Shown here in pieces: positions 44,500 to 57,088 of a stretch of 64,000 nt of DNA (position 1 is the stretch's first letter; each line of letters opens with the position of its first letter). Position numbers and translations under genes: made by a program. Under the pieces are notes generated by a model. The model made no database searches. It was not told the DNA's origin and saw nothing but the letters and a program-made list of their open reading frames with translations. This stretch comes from Vigna angularis (taxonomy: Eukaryota > Streptophyta > Magnoliopsida > Fabales > Fabaceae), in NCBI RefSeq assembly GCF_016808095.1, contig NC_068975.1, forward strand, positions 6,749,501 through 6,813,500. Direction: 5' to 3'.

Positions 44500-44850
44500 G
44501 TCAACTTTGACCTTTGCTAACTATTTTAATCATAACTTTTTCCACATACCCCCAAATGATGTGATTCTTTTTTTATTATAAAGTAGACTCAAATATCTTT
44601 CCAATGACTACTAATTTATAATTTTTGGACATCTGAGTAGGTGCAGTTAATTCCTTAAAGTTAACGTTTTATATATTTCTACCACCTTTGACCTTTGCTG
44701 GTTGTTTTGCTCATAACTTTGTCCACCGAACTCCAAATGAGTTTATTCTTGTTTTGTTGGAATATAGACTCAAAGATCTTTCAAATTATTACTAACTCAT
44801 AATTTTTAGACAACTTTAGTAGATGCAGTTAATTTTCCCAAAACAACGTT
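44500..44850 (+). repeat. ~178-bp degenerate direct duplication
   Basis: Two copies (about 44,500-44,668 and 44,680-44,850) both start with TTTGACCTTTGCT and end with GTGCAGTTAATT/ATGCAGTTAATT. A third copy is inverted at 43,878-43,990. Confidence 0.75.
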
Positions 44851-45166
44851 TTTCTAAGCTTTCCAAACGAGTTTACATTCAAGTTATTGTCTCATGTTTC
44901 TTATATTATTCTAATTTATTTTATTTCTTTATAAAATGTCCATAATTCAAGGTAAAATAGTAGTATAATTGAGGTGTGATGTGATTCTACTAGCACAAGC
45001 AAAACACTTATATAGACTTCACCTACCTTGGTTTAAACACCTATATGGACTACTTTGTCCACAATTGAGTAGGGTAATTTGTGTTTTGATGCACTTGACA
45101 CCATCAATGATTACCAACATGAGAAATCCATGCAAAAACTGGAAAAAATCACCCATAAGGACATAA

Positions 45167-45343
45167 AAATAACCCTAGGGAGTAGTGTTCATCTAGCTGG
45201 GGAGTACAGTTGAATTTTCTATACAAATGACCCTTTTTCCTCTATCTTGTAATCGATTACCAGAGGAAAAAGGGTCATTTGTACAGAAACTTCAACTGTA
45301 CTCCCCAGCTAGATGAATACTACTCCCCATGGTGGTTATTGCT
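45167..45343. mobile_element. Foldback element 2 centred on AATCGATT
   Basis: Hairpin with arms GGGAGTAGTGTTCATCTAGC and GGTCATTTGTACAGAAACTT-type sequence, and a single TTGTAATCGATTAC at its centre (about 45,246-45,259). Same arms as foldback 1, so one family, but only one palindrome is left at the tip. Confidence 0.8.
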
Positions 45344-47241
45344 CTTGTTTGTGACTTTTTGCATTTCTTGTGAATGGGTGACTGATTTCCATGTGAATGG
45401 ATGTGTTCCCTACACCAATGAACACATTAGGCCATTGAATATATGGCAAAAATGTGATGGATCTCATCTAGCCTATATGAAAGCACATAAACAAACTTTT
45501 TTTTCAACAATTCAATGGCCTAACGTGTCCATTGATGCAATAAAAACCGCCCATGACCTTGAAACTCACTCATCCATATGAAAAATTGGAATAAAGAACC
45601 CAATTGAATGATGAGGGAACTCCCTCTTCCAAGGAAAAAACATGACAAAGCTTTAGAGAAATGGCGCACAGAAAGCTACTCGTAATCGATTACACACGCA
45701 CATAACTGCCTATCTTCCTCTTCCTCACAACACCACTTGGATGCAATCATAAGCAACCAATTTTGTGGACACCCTAAGTCCTTTCAACCACTACTAAGTA
45801 CATCCACACGTCCTTGGTCATAAAAATCAACCAACCAAGTGAAGATCTTGCAATAAATTTCACCAAATTAGGTCCAACCCCTCAATGGGGAGCTCTTCTT
45901 CCACAACAAGGGAGTGCCACTACACTTTCGTTACAAATTCGTGATTTTCCACTGGTAAGCGATTACAGGCTACTCGTAATCGATTACAGGCTACTCGTAA
46001 TCGATTACACACGCACATAACTAGGAACAATTGTCTTCCAAAAACAGAACTTTCAGGCAATCAACAACAACCAATTTAGTAAACCTATTGTTTCAGTCCA
46101 ACTCCTCATCAGTACAGGGACACATCAATTTTGACCCAACAAGTTAATGATTAAACTCACTCAACCAAAAACACAGACAAAGAAAATGAATATGAAGAAT
46201 AATTAATCAAGAATAGTTTAGTTGTATTCATTTGCTATAATTTTGTACAATTTTGTAAAAAAAATTAATAGTATAATTCTATACAATGTCTATTTATTTG
46301 CTATAAAATAAGAATCTAAACCAAGAACACATTTCTAATGCTATAGTAATCCAAAATGTTGCAACATTTAAAATCTTTGGACGTTGTCCTCGTCTAGGAT
46401 CCAGTCACATATATTCTTCTTCCTAAATGCAACCAAGTCCTCCTGAAATGAACATTTTGGAATTTAGAAACAATATGAAGACAACGATAATGTAATATAT
46501 ACAAATTCATAATCTTACCTACATTTGTATAATAAGGCACATGCACTAAGAACTTGGAGAAATTAAAGTGAGGGAAGAGAAGTTAAGTCATGAACTACTT
46601 AAGAGAACAACTAGACTCTACATTTTTGCCATTAATGACACATTATTTGAAGAGAAAGTCTATGAGCTAGCCTATGCATGTGAAGATCTTGAACCTAAAA
46701 GCAACTTTAAAGACATGGAAAGTGAAATATTCATAGAAAGAGTTTACAAGTTGGAAGGAGAAAATGGGTAACCACATCCATTGCACGATACAGAGTACAA
46801 AGAAAGGAAGAAACCATTGACAAACCAAAAAACCACAGAAACGAAGCGCGATACAGTGTGCGAATAAATAATACCTTTGGATAAAAGACGAAAATCACTG
46901 CTGACAAAGTGACCACCGCACCTAACTGACGAAGGACCAACAGCGACGACGAAAAAATGAAACATTTCGGCAAATGACGCCAACGGTGGATCCAAGCAAG
47001 ACTTCCTCCCAGCACTTCAATGACGGACCAACACACACGACTTCGTCTAGATAGAACGGTGGACCCAAGAACGATTTTCACAGCGGTGGATAAAGAACAT
47101 TTCGTTGGTGGAGCAAGAGTTTCGAATGGAGAACGAAAAACTAGTGAAAGGCGCCAACCGGTTTTAACATTTTTCTTTCCAAAAACATCCTCGAAAACAA
47201 AATTAAACTTTTTATAAAAATCATTTAAAACAACAAATGAC
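45344..47241. other. Repeat-derived sequence, no supported gene
   Basis: 45,540-45,580 resembles 43,740-43,790, and 45,370-45,440 resembles 44,200-44,270. GTAATCGATTAC occurs twice at about 45,975-46,010, plus near 45,681. 46,380-46,460 on minus is a short coding-like stretch (DLVAFRKKNICDWILDED) that may be a transposon exon. Confidence 0.45.
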
Positions 47242-47642
47242 AGAACGACACGTGTCGTTGTCAAATTGTTGTCAAATTTGCATTGTTGAAGAAACGTTTT
47301 CCTTTTTGCAAACACATTTCCCATCTTGAATTGGACAATATATAAACATGTGTACTTCTCAGAGTACTTAGAAGTAGATGAGGAACATCTCGCGGCAAAT
47401 ATTGAAGAGTGTAAATAGAAACTTTTTATGAAGTCTTTATACTTTCATTTCTGTTATGTAAGAGCACTTTGTTTTTTAATTAAACCAAATTAATCCTTTT
47501 GATTTTAGAGTAATTGAATCAATTGGTGAAACATAACAACTTCATAAAATGGCATTTTATTTTGACCAAGAAAGCCTTTTACATAGCTTTGATTCACATG
47601 TTAACACCAAACTCTTATCATATGGTGAAGAACAGGAAACAT

Positions 47643-47648
47643 TTTATT
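47643..47648 (-). promoter_or_regulatory. Polyadenylation signal of the GST gene
   Basis: AATAAA on minus about 18 bases after the stop codon of the GST gene. Confidence 0.6.
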
Positions 47649-47665
47649 CAGAGGTGAAAGAAAAG

Positions 47666-48495
47666 CTAAGGCGCTATTACGTTCATCTCCTTAAGCCCAT
47701 CATAAGCATTTTTGTAGGAGTGAAGAACCTTCTTCCAAGAGGGTCTGCTGCTAATATCATCCCACCAACGACTCACATTCTTCCTTTCTCTAACCATAAA
47801 CCCTCTTTCCATTTCATTCACCAAATAAGAAGTAAATTGAAGATGGTTAAGATCAGCAAGACTGAAGAAATCCCCTGCTAAGTACTTTGTCTCGGATAGC
47901 CTCTTTTCATAAATGTCAAGCACTTTTCCGAGCTTTTTCTCATTCTCTTTAATGGCCTTTGGGTCCATTGCTTCACCACTTAGTACAGAAGCAAAGTACA
48001 TTTTGATCAAGTTGTAGATCGGTGGAGTATAGTTATGCCCTTCAACTTCAAGCCATTGTTCCACAAGCCCTCTCTCTTCCATTGTCTTTCCCAACAAATT
48101 CGTCCCTTGATTTTTGTACTTTTCTGCATAATACCTCAGTATTGCCCGTGATTCTGCACAATCACTTATGTCATATTAAATCTATGTATAAACAAAATAC
48201 GAAAAGGGGTAAAGGGACAAACCATAAAGAACATAATCCCCATCTTCAACAACAGGCATCAGTCCAAAGGGCTGCAAACAAGAACCAACAAGCAATGAGA
48301 TCTCACATATAGAGTGCCTAAAATTCCATAAAGAAAGAAAGAAAAAGAACCTGCAACTTGAGATATTCGGGCTGTTTGTGTTCTCCCTTAAAGCCATCAA
48401 CATGCACAGTTTCAAACTCAACTTCCTTCTCAATCAGACACACTATCACTCCCTTAGAGCTTCCATAGTCTGGGCCATACACCTTCACCACCATT
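47666..48495 (-). CDS. Phi-class glutathione S-transferase, one-base insertion near the start
   Basis: Joins glutathione to electrophilic compounds or herbicides in the cytosol. Three exons on minus: 48,495-48,351, 48,271-48,223 (49 bp) and 48,153-47,666, with GT-AG introns of 79 and 69 bp. A 49-bp middle exon is typical of plant phi-class genes. The intended product is about 226 residues. The thioredoxin-like N-terminal domain has YGPDYGSSKGVIVCL (the Ser region of the active site), EHKQPEYLKLQ, then PFGLMPVVEDGDYVLY and ESRAILRYYAEKY; the helical C-terminal domain has ERGLVEQWLEVEGHNYTPPI, YLAGDFFSLADLNHL and WWDDISSRPSWKKVL. After ATG GTG GTG AAG GTG an extra G shifts the frame before TAT GGC CCA, so exon 1 is 145 bp instead of 144. 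If real, the gene is dead; if a sequencing error, it is intact. All else is open. Confidence 0.92.
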
Positions 48496-49546
48496 CTTAT
48501 TTGCAGAACAGAGCAATATTACAGGAGATTTGATTCAAGAATGAACGTTAAGCTTGTGTTCTCTTATACTACCAGCCTTAACAAAAGGATAATGAAGTTT
48601 CATGACTGGTTAAGGAAAACGGACCACTTTATTGAATAATTCTTGAAGTGCTCAAAATATTAATTCATACCAAAGTTAATAAAATTATGGTATTTCATTA
48701 ATACCTATAATAAAAACAAAAACGATATAGTAAAACACTACACATTATTTTTTAATTACGACCGCATCAAAGTGGATAAGGCTTAACAAATTTAATAAGT
48801 ATTTAAGAAATATAATAAATAATAATATTAAAGCACAATTTAATGTCTTAAACTAGTGATGACATGAAGTGAGAAACTGTCATTTTACCTATTCAATTAC
48901 GACCACATCAATGTCTTACTATATAAATTAATGTCATTCTCCTTACCAAATCGCATTCTCAATGTGACGTACATGTGAACAATTATAGAAGATTAAAAAC
49001 ATAAATAAATAAAAAAGTACAAACAGATACAAAATATACACTTAACGTTGTTGATATAACACTAACAAAAATATCAAATTATATAAATTTTTCAAAACAT
49101 CAACTTAATTAAAAAAAAAATTGAAGGACCACTTCAAAATATCTTATTAAGACCAATTGATTATTTAAGTCAATAAATTAAACACAATCATTTCTTTTAT
49201 TTCATTATTTAAGTATAATATTCCATTAAATGTAATAATATTATTTTACAAATATAACGTATGATACTAATAATTTTATTAAATAGAATTAAATAATTAT
49301 TTAATATTTTCCGATTTAATATTCCGAACTGATCATTACATATTATACATTCATTTCATAAAACGTAACTAGTGTATGAAATATTTTTTAAGCTTTTAAC
49401 TGTATATTAATTAATACAATAATGTTTTTAATAAAATTACTGGAAAATACTTGCAAAGAAATTATTTCATACTTTTAGGGAATAAATATTTAAACTACTT
49501 TTTAAATATAATATTATATTACAATATATAAAATAAAACAAGATAA

Positions 49547-49607
<61 letters not shown>

Positions 49608-49632
49608 TAAAAAGTTGTGTAATAAAACTGTA
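48496..49632. other. GST upstream region and AT-rich intergenic sequence
   Basis: About 1.1 kb without ORFs. 48,496-48,620 is the likely GST promoter but no clear TATA box can be chosen. From 48,700 the sequence is extremely AT-rich. Confidence 0.55.
49549..49605. repeat. AT microsatellite
   Basis: About 28 uninterrupted AT units, 30 bp left of CACTA element 3. Confidence 0.95.
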
Positions 49633-49654
49633 AAACACTACAAAAAAGTAGGGT

Positions 49655-50090
49655 ATTACCGAAGGCCAGAAGCCCTCGAAAAATGCCAAAGGCCGTCAAT
49701 AATGGGTGTTTACCGAAGGCTTATCGACGGCCAAAAATCCTTCGGTAAATCTCTTGTCGCTAACAATTACCGAGGGCTTCCGCCCTTCAGTAATTACCGA
49801 GGGCCAAAAGCCTTCGGTAATTATCGAGGGCCAAAAGCCTTCGGTAATTACCGAGGGCTGAAAGCCTTCGATAATTACCGAAGGGCAGAAGCCCTCGATA
49901 ATTTCCGAAGGGCGAAAGCCCTCGGTAATGGCCATACGAGGGTATTTACCGAAGGGCAGAAGCCCTCGATAATTTCCGAAGGGCGAAAGCCCTCGGTAAT
50001 GGCCATACGAGGGTATTTACCGAAGGGCAGAAGCCTTCGGTAATGACATGCTGTGGGCATTTACCGAAGGGCAAAAGCCTTCGGTAAATT
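49655..50090. repeat. Left subterminal repeats of CACTA element 3
   Basis: About 15 copies, in both directions, of TTACCGAAGGGC / AAAAGCCTTCGGTAATT. A 68-bp unit is directly repeated at about 49,900-50,035. Confidence 0.9.
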
Positions 50091-50439
50091 GCAGATCAGG
50101 TTTCAGAGAAATGGTGTTTCTTGTGCAACCCACACCTGTATATCAAATTTCAATTACAAACAGACCTGTACATCAGTTTTCAAGCACATACAAACATGCA
50201 TAATGTGCATCTCCAAGATGCAATCAATTATCAATATCCATTGAACATCAATTAATCCATAGAACATCCATTAATGTATAGATTATGTAATTATAGTTCA
50301 AATATAAAACAATGTAACAAAAGGATGTTCTAACATCCAAAGTCTGGAAGTAGATCTAACTAACACTGAAATGATATCAAGTCTAAAATGTTCTAATATC
50401 TAAATGTTTGTCTAACAAAGTAATAAGAAAATGAAACTA

Positions 50440-52085
50440 ATAATGTACATAACTATCATCAGAATGATCTTCATCATCCTGCTCCTCTACTGATGGGTGG
50501 ACTGGTGTGGGTTGGACTGATGTGGGCTGCTGAGTGGCAGCAGGTGATGAGGAGGGTCGTGACTGGGTCGGAGGGATATTTTGTACGTCCTGTGAGGTTT
50601 GAGGCAAGACTCTCATGACCAGGGCCTTAAAGTTTGTAAACTCTGCTTTGAGATCAGTGATCTCCTGGTCACGTTGATGGAGTTCCTGCCTGAGTTGAAG
50701 AACGACCTCGTCAGGAGTACTGGTGGAAGAAGAAGGCTGGTGCTTCAGAGTACCTCCTCTGGATGCTGTATAGTTTGCAGCAAGTTGTCCCGCACCATAC
50801 ACTCGTCCTTTTTTCTTCCCACAAACGATGTCGATCCAGCACTGTGTCCTACGGATGTCATCATCTGCATTACTGGCATCATCCGGTGTAGGAGCCGACT
50901 CATGTTCAGATCTAACCTGTGAAAGTCTCGTAGAAAAGTCTTCCTGTTGAAACATTAAAAGCAATGTCAGGGAACGATAGTATAACATAAATGAACAATT
51001 AGTAATAGTAATAGTGTTATTTGCTTACATGAGTCTTCCGAGATCTTTCATCAACAAATTCATTAGTTCCCTTCCGAACATGAGTCTGTGCAAAGACCTC
51101 ATCAACATGGACCGCCCGTCCTAGAGCCTGTGCCTGTAACATAATTAAGAATTACAAGCGTACATATGAAATATAATATACATAACTTATGTATGAAAGA
51201 AAAAGTTATGTAATGAGATTATACCATACGAATGGCATGCTCATGAATCGTGATCGACCCACCAGTATGCAGGGTGCCACCCCTTTCAGAGGCTCTGTTC
51301 CGCTGGGCTTTGGCACACTTATTGCAGAACTCTACTGTATTCCAATGGGCCAGTAAAGAGTTCCAAATGTGTTCACCCAGCCAGTTAGGGCGCTGTCCTG
51401 CATTGCGGGCATCCCTAAACATCTCTGACAGCCGATGAGATGCTTTCATGTGGAAATTTCTGTGTATCTGACTTTCATGTTCAGGTTTCCACTGCACCTT
51501 CATCTGTAACATTAAAGAGAACAAACATTGATTAGAAAACATACTAAAATAAGACGGACATTAGTGTAATAGATTGCTCACCTAAAAGCGCTGCTAGAAT
51601 GGCTTTCTGTCGTCAATAGGTATTGCTCCCCAAGTAGGCCATGGACTTAAAAATTGTTGCTTTATTGAACGTGTGATGGCCTGGGAAGCAACCCTAGATG
51701 GAATAAACCTACATAACAAAACTCATTTCAATTACAATATGGTTTAAACATCAAATGATATCAACAGATTATAAACTTACCCTTTACCATAGGGCTCAAT
51801 CCATGGTCGATCATGGAGGGGCGGGTCAAGATCTTCAACATCACCACTTGAATCTGGATCACCAAGTGGTGTGACAGTCTCAGAAGGAGGTACAGAAGAT
51901 GAGGAAGGTATAGAAGTAGGGTCAGGGAGAGGAGTGAGGGTAATAACAATAGGGGGAGGAGTGGGGGTGGCAATAATAGGAGGAGGAAGAGGGTCTACTG
52001 CAGGGGTTGTAGAAGGGTGTGCTGCAGGAGGAGGAGAAGGGTCTACTGCAGTGGTAGTATAAGGGTGTACTGCAGTAGAAATCAG
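50440..52085 (-). pseudogene. TNP1/TNPA-like plant transposon protein (Ptta/En/Spm family)
   Basis: Accessory DNA-binding protein of CACTA elements. Five exons on minus: 52,085-51,783 (Pro-rich, ending GDVEDLDPPLHDRPWIEPYG), about 51,706-51,598 (SRVASQAITRSIKQQFLSPW), 51,505-51,223, 51,134-51,028 (GRAVHVDEVFAQTHVRKGTN) and 50,945-50,440. Exon 3 has the conserved block RPNWLGEHIWNSLLAHW, AKAQRNRASERGGTLHTGGS; exon 5 has KKKGRVYGAGQLA and a coiled coil LRQELHQRDQEITDLKAEF, with an acidic end. All junctions have GT-AG and kept phase. Two stops at the end of exon 2 (PF-stop-QRF-stop) break it, and the first coding exon is missing. The many intact exons suggest recent loss. Confidence 0.82.
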
Positions 52086-53339
52086 TGTCCAAAATGAATG
52101 GTACTGTGTTTAAAGCTTAACTGAGACTTCCAGCAAGTTTAGATGATGAAATGGAATGTGTACAATCACTTAGGAAACAAAGAAAGTAACCACATCAGAA
52201 ATTCACTGGTTCACTTCCCAAAATTTAACAAAATGTGAGTATTTCAAATGTGAAGTTGCACCAAAGCTGGAAATTGACCAATTGAATAGTGCAGACAAGT
52301 TTGAAATGGCCAATTATACTTGCACAAATGGTCAAACAGTACAGAAGCACACTAATTCTCAAAATCACCTTGTAAGTTGGCAACTATGCAGTAAAAATGG
52401 CCAAACAACACCAGGAATTAAAAATATAACAGAGTCAATGGTGGATGGATCAACAAACATGTAAGAAAGGTCCTAAACAACTAGATTCTAGTTGGAAAAT
52501 GTTAGCTGGGAGATGTTAAATGGCCTAAGACACAACAAAGAAGTCAAGCACGGTGTAGAAGCTTGGATAAAACAGTAACAGTGTTTTGAAACCAGATTTC
52601 AAGCAACTCAACTGTGCAGCCAATTATGCAGCATTGTTTACACCAAATTTGCACCAGAATTGAAAACAAATACTACAATCAAACTGGACAGCACAAACAA
52701 AGCTTATGGAAGTCCTAACTCACTAGATGTAGCCGATGAGAATATTAGCTACGACATATTTAAAGACATAAAACACATGCAAGGATATCAATCATAGTGA
52801 AAAGATTGATTAAAATATGTGACAACACTTTGCTAATGGATTTGAAGCAACTTAGATATGCTTTTTGCATTTTATGGATTATTACAAGTTGCCACTACTT
52901 GAGACATGTCTTATAACATGAAATGAACGTGTTCAAATCTTAAGAACAACAAAATATGCATTGGAACATGTTTTGGATATTGCACCAGATTTGAAAATTA
53001 TGTGCAGACTTTGAAAAACAGAATAACTTTTTTAATGCTTTAGCTTATATCATCCACGCTACACATTGCCTCAATGCCTTTTATGGATTGATATATTGCT
53101 ACACATGCATCTAAACAAAGATTTGCAAAGAAAACACAGAAAATAAAGGCTGGAACATAATCAACACTTCATGGCAGAAATAACACTGCACATAAGGCAC
53201 ATGACTTTAGACAAAACTGGAAAATGAATATGCAAGCTGGAATTCAACTCAACCAAACGAAATTCACTGATTAAAATGATGAAGAAACACTAAGGAACAA
53301 TGGAAGTACAAGCACAACAAGTACAAACACGATTTAAAC
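52086..53339. other. Internal non-coding part of CACTA element 3
   Basis: AT-rich; no ORF of known family. Vague internal repetition with TGCACCAGA and ACTAGAT blocks. Confidence 0.5.
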
Positions 53340-53760
53340 CAATTTCTCACCTTTTTAGTTCACTATTTTAGGTTCTAACTACTCAAAATTTGAGTTTTAG
53401 GTACTTGTTTGCTTTTGAGTAGTTTCCTAGTGTCATTTCACTACTTAAGACTTGTTAGGATATTAACATTAGTTATTGTTAGTCTACTTTAGGTGAATTG
53501 CCTCTTTCTCACCCTCTTAGTAGACTTTATTAGGTTCTACATACTCAAACTTTGAAGTTTAGGTAATTCTTTGCTTTTGACAAATTTCCTAACTTCATTG
53601 TACTAGTTTAAACTTGTTAGGATGTTAAATATAGTAGTACTCATTTTAGGTTTTAGGTTGTCAAATTTTGATATTTTGCTATTATATTAGGTGAATTTTG
53701 AAATTGTCACCTATTTAGAACACTTTTTATGTTTTAAGTACTTCAATTTTGAGACTTCAC
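53340..53760 (+). repeat. Degenerate ~175-bp tandem repeat in CACTA element 3
   Basis: Two units and a part of a third, sharing TTAGGTTCTA, TACTCAAA, TTTAGGTA, TTTGCTTTTGA and AAACTTGTTAGGAT-like blocks. Confidence 0.7.
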
Positions 53761-56700
53761 AATTGAAGTCCAAAATCATATGTTGAACTTTGACTTTAGA
53801 GTTCACTTTCACAATGAAAGTCTAAATTGATGTCCAAGTTGTTGGAGACTTTAACAGACATATCTTTTAACATGTTGAAGGCCAAATTAATCGTTGGAGT
53901 GCCCTTAACCACTGCCAGTTGGAGCAAAGTTAATAAAGTTTAACCTAAGAGGTGGTCTACTTTAGCCTTAGTAAGGAATTTTAAGTTTTTTAGTTAATAT
54001 ATAAACTATAAAAAAACTATAACTTTGGTTCCTCCTTCTACTTTGGTTACTTGGGGGATTCAAGATAATATATAACCAACATATATGCATGTTGGTTTGT
54101 CCTTGTGCTCTACTTCATCCTTATAGTTACTCATTTTAAGTCTTACCCTGTATTGAAAGAAATTTTTAAGGGTGTTGTCACGGTCTCTTTCCAAGAGGGA
54201 ATTTCGGTTGAAGGGTGGGGAACAAGGTGTGGAGATTATATATAAGAAGAATATGCAACACAGAGAACACAAGACAAAAGACAAAAGGCGAAACAGAAAG
54301 AGAGATAAAAGGCAAATAAAATTTTATTTACCAAAAGGAGGGGCCAACATGTTTATTTATCAAATTGTTGCATGGCTATGGCTATAGGCTTTTAGACAGA
54401 TCAATCAGGAGCAAAATAAAGCAAGGCAAATAGAATAACACATCATTTACCTACCTGGAAATGATGAAGTCTTCGACACTTGAGTGTAGCCTTTAAACAA
54501 TGACACTTTTGCAACTAACTTTAACCCACTCCATTTGAAGCTTCCAAATGTTATGTGCTCCTAATTGAAACCCCAAGACCTTGTACAATAATGGAAAATT
54601 TTAATTACCAAAACGCAACAACAACAAAAGATTAATCATCAAACACCCTATATCCATCCCAAACCTAAACAACTTTAACTTTAAGGTTTCTCACAATATT
54701 TCACAGTTTATTTAAAGATTTCTAATTAGATTTCAGAATCTAAATCATACCAACAGAAGGGCATACAGTCTTAAACCTTTACGGTTACATTATCATTGTT
54801 CTAGTTCCAAACCGGTAAAGAAGGTTATAATTTGAATGTAATAGGTTGGCTATCAAAGAAGGAACATAACTATCCCAGTTACAACTCGTGCAATTACACT
54901 ACAAGGAAGAATAACTCATGACCTCAATGCTCATGCAAGAGATAGTCCAAACAAAAATTCCTTTGCATATATCAGATTATTAAAAATCAAAACCACATTC
55001 AAATGTTGCAATACTAAAACGCTCAGCGGGTCCTTGTTTTAGTTTCCATTGGATTAAGCTACTTATTTTATGAAAGTGCAGGTAACTTTATTTGATGATT
55101 TTAATTCTCTTTAAACTCTAAAATGAGTTATAAACAGCCTACAACTCAAAATCACTACTCCACTTCTATTTTAACTCAAAAAGTGATGGTTTTCACCGTG
55201 TTAAATGTCCTTGCAATGTCCAGTTCGAGTTTGATCATGCTTAGTTGTTGTTTTCAAGCTTAGTTTAGTGTATTTACACATTCTACAGTCATTTGCATTG
55301 ATAGCTACATGTTGGAATCATTACAACTTAGAATGAGGTGTCTAGTTGTTTAATTTGCTACATTATTACCTGTTATAAGGTCAAATTTTGGAATCTACTA
55401 TTTATATGCCAAATAATAGCTCAAAAGACTTTGTTTTGATGATTTAAAGTTGTTCTAAAATTCTAATTTTACTTATAATCACTGTTGTGCAATTTCACAA
55501 CTCAAAACCTCAATTTACAGCTCCTTTTTTCTACTGCAAAGTTGAACAACACTCTGATTTTTGAATTTGTGCATTTGTAATTGGTTTGGGTTGTAACAAA
55601 AGCTAGGTTGTGATTTGAATTGAAACATGTGAAAAAGAAACATTATACAGTTGCTAAAAGGCATTTACTTTAATGGTTTAATTATGAGCACACTCTTTTT
55701 GGCAAATATTTATTGATTCTAAGGCTTGAGACAAGTGTATTTGATACATTCATACATGTTTCAGGTGCTAACAATCAGAAATTATCACTGAATCTCAAAA
55801 AGAGTTGTTGAGTGCATCATTTTCCTAGTTTTATCATTGTTTCTGTGTTTTGTAGAGCTTAGCACTGTGGTTTAGTCTTTGAGTGGTTTTAGGTCACTTC
55901 ATATCTCTTAGTTGATAGTGTGCAGCTAGGTCTAGTTCATTACTCTTTTAGCAACATCGAAGGTCAAACCCTTGTGTAAGTCTTTATCACCTTGTTGCAC
56001 CATTAATTTTCCTTTTTGCCTAATAATATTTCAGTTTTACCTTATAGAACCAGGGGCAAATTCAAACCTTTCATTTCTATGTAAAAAACTGTTATGTTAA
56101 CTCTTATGACTTGAATATGTACAAGGACCTCTCCTACAACAACCTCAGTGGTTCCTTGCCTACAATCTTGGGAAGAACTAACTAGATCTTTAATTACAAG
56201 ATTTGGGGGAAACATAGGTGTACGTTGACAAACTGGCAGCATTAAGGCAGAAAGGGAATGTTACTGAATTCTCAGAAAAAACCTTCTTCAAATAATTTGG
56301 TGAGAAATGCCATGGTTGAAATTCTAAGAACTTCATGGTAAATTTTAAATTTTGTGTATACATTTTATTATAATCTTAACTGCTGATTTTTAAATCAACA
56401 GTAATTATTGTATTTTACCCTGAAAAGTGTTCCCTCACTTTAGAGGAGTGACATCCTTTTACAAGTGCAGTTCTATAAATCAGTAACAATTCTCCAATTC
56501 CAGAAGATGTTCATGTTCTCACATAACTAAATATATTTTTACTGTTGCATATCAGATAGAAGTGTAACATACACAAAAGGGGTATCAGGAATTTTCTACA
56601 AACTAATAACAAACAACTCATTCCATCATTCATTTAAAGCAAAACTTATTTCTTTTACGAAAGACACAAACAGAGAAAGCAAATCCCTCCCAAGATGCCA

Positions 56701-57088
56701 ACTTTAATTTGCATGATATTTACGAACTCTCCAACCAATATACTATATATGAGAAAGTGACAATATACCATTGTCACAAATTAAATCTTTGCCATCATAA
56801 CTTGAAAATAAAATTTAGGTTATGAGGGACTACTCTTAAGTTACAGACACTAGCAGGAAGCTAGGAGTTGTCATCCTCAAGATATTTATAATCAATTTTC
56901 CAAAACAAAATCAATTAATCAAGGAGCTAAGGTGAAAATAGTTTGTCATTTTGGGTAGGCCACACAACCAACTAATCAAGGAGCTTTACACAAAATGGTC
57001 CACTAATATTTTCCATGGTAAAATGGTTTAGAACAAGTTCAGAACAAATTATAAAAGCTAAAAATTAAAGCAAAACAGTGAAAAGAAG
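53761..57088. other. Internal non-coding part of CACTA element 3, right side
   Basis: More than 3 kb with no supportable ORF; no trace of TNPD-type transposase motifs in any frame I could follow. Confidence 0.5.

Larger units (their letters stand above)
38919..47316. mobile_element. Large inverted-repeat-bounded structure with nested CACTA element 2
   Basis: About 70 bp at 38,919-38,987 and its inverse at 47,246-47,316 share GCAAATTTGACAAC and TTGACAACGACACGTGTC. This would be a 4.6-kb element after removing CACTA element 2 (38,994-42,797), which sits only seven bases inside the left repeat. Target duplications were not found, so the outer limits and superfamily are open. Confidence 0.5.

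Noticed and set aside
46731..47324. 197-codon minus-strand frame with hydrophobic stretches
   Set aside because: No family resemblance, overlaps the inverted repeat end at 47,246-47,316 and reads through low-complexity pieces.
47549..47881. 110-codon plus-strand frame opposite the GST
   Set aside because: Shadow of GST exon 3, which has clear family motifs on the other strand.
49615..50043. Repetitive frame rich in NYRGPKAFG
   Set aside because: Translation of the subterminal repeats of CACTA element 3, starting outside the element.
49655..50090. Possible CRISPR-like array of short repeats
   Set aside because: Repeats are in both orientations with irregular spacing at a CACTA end, in a plant genome.
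50437..50988. Reading the last exon of the TNP1-like gene as a stand-alone gene
   Set aside because: A clear acceptor at its start and upstream exons in phase show it is the last exon of a longer gene.
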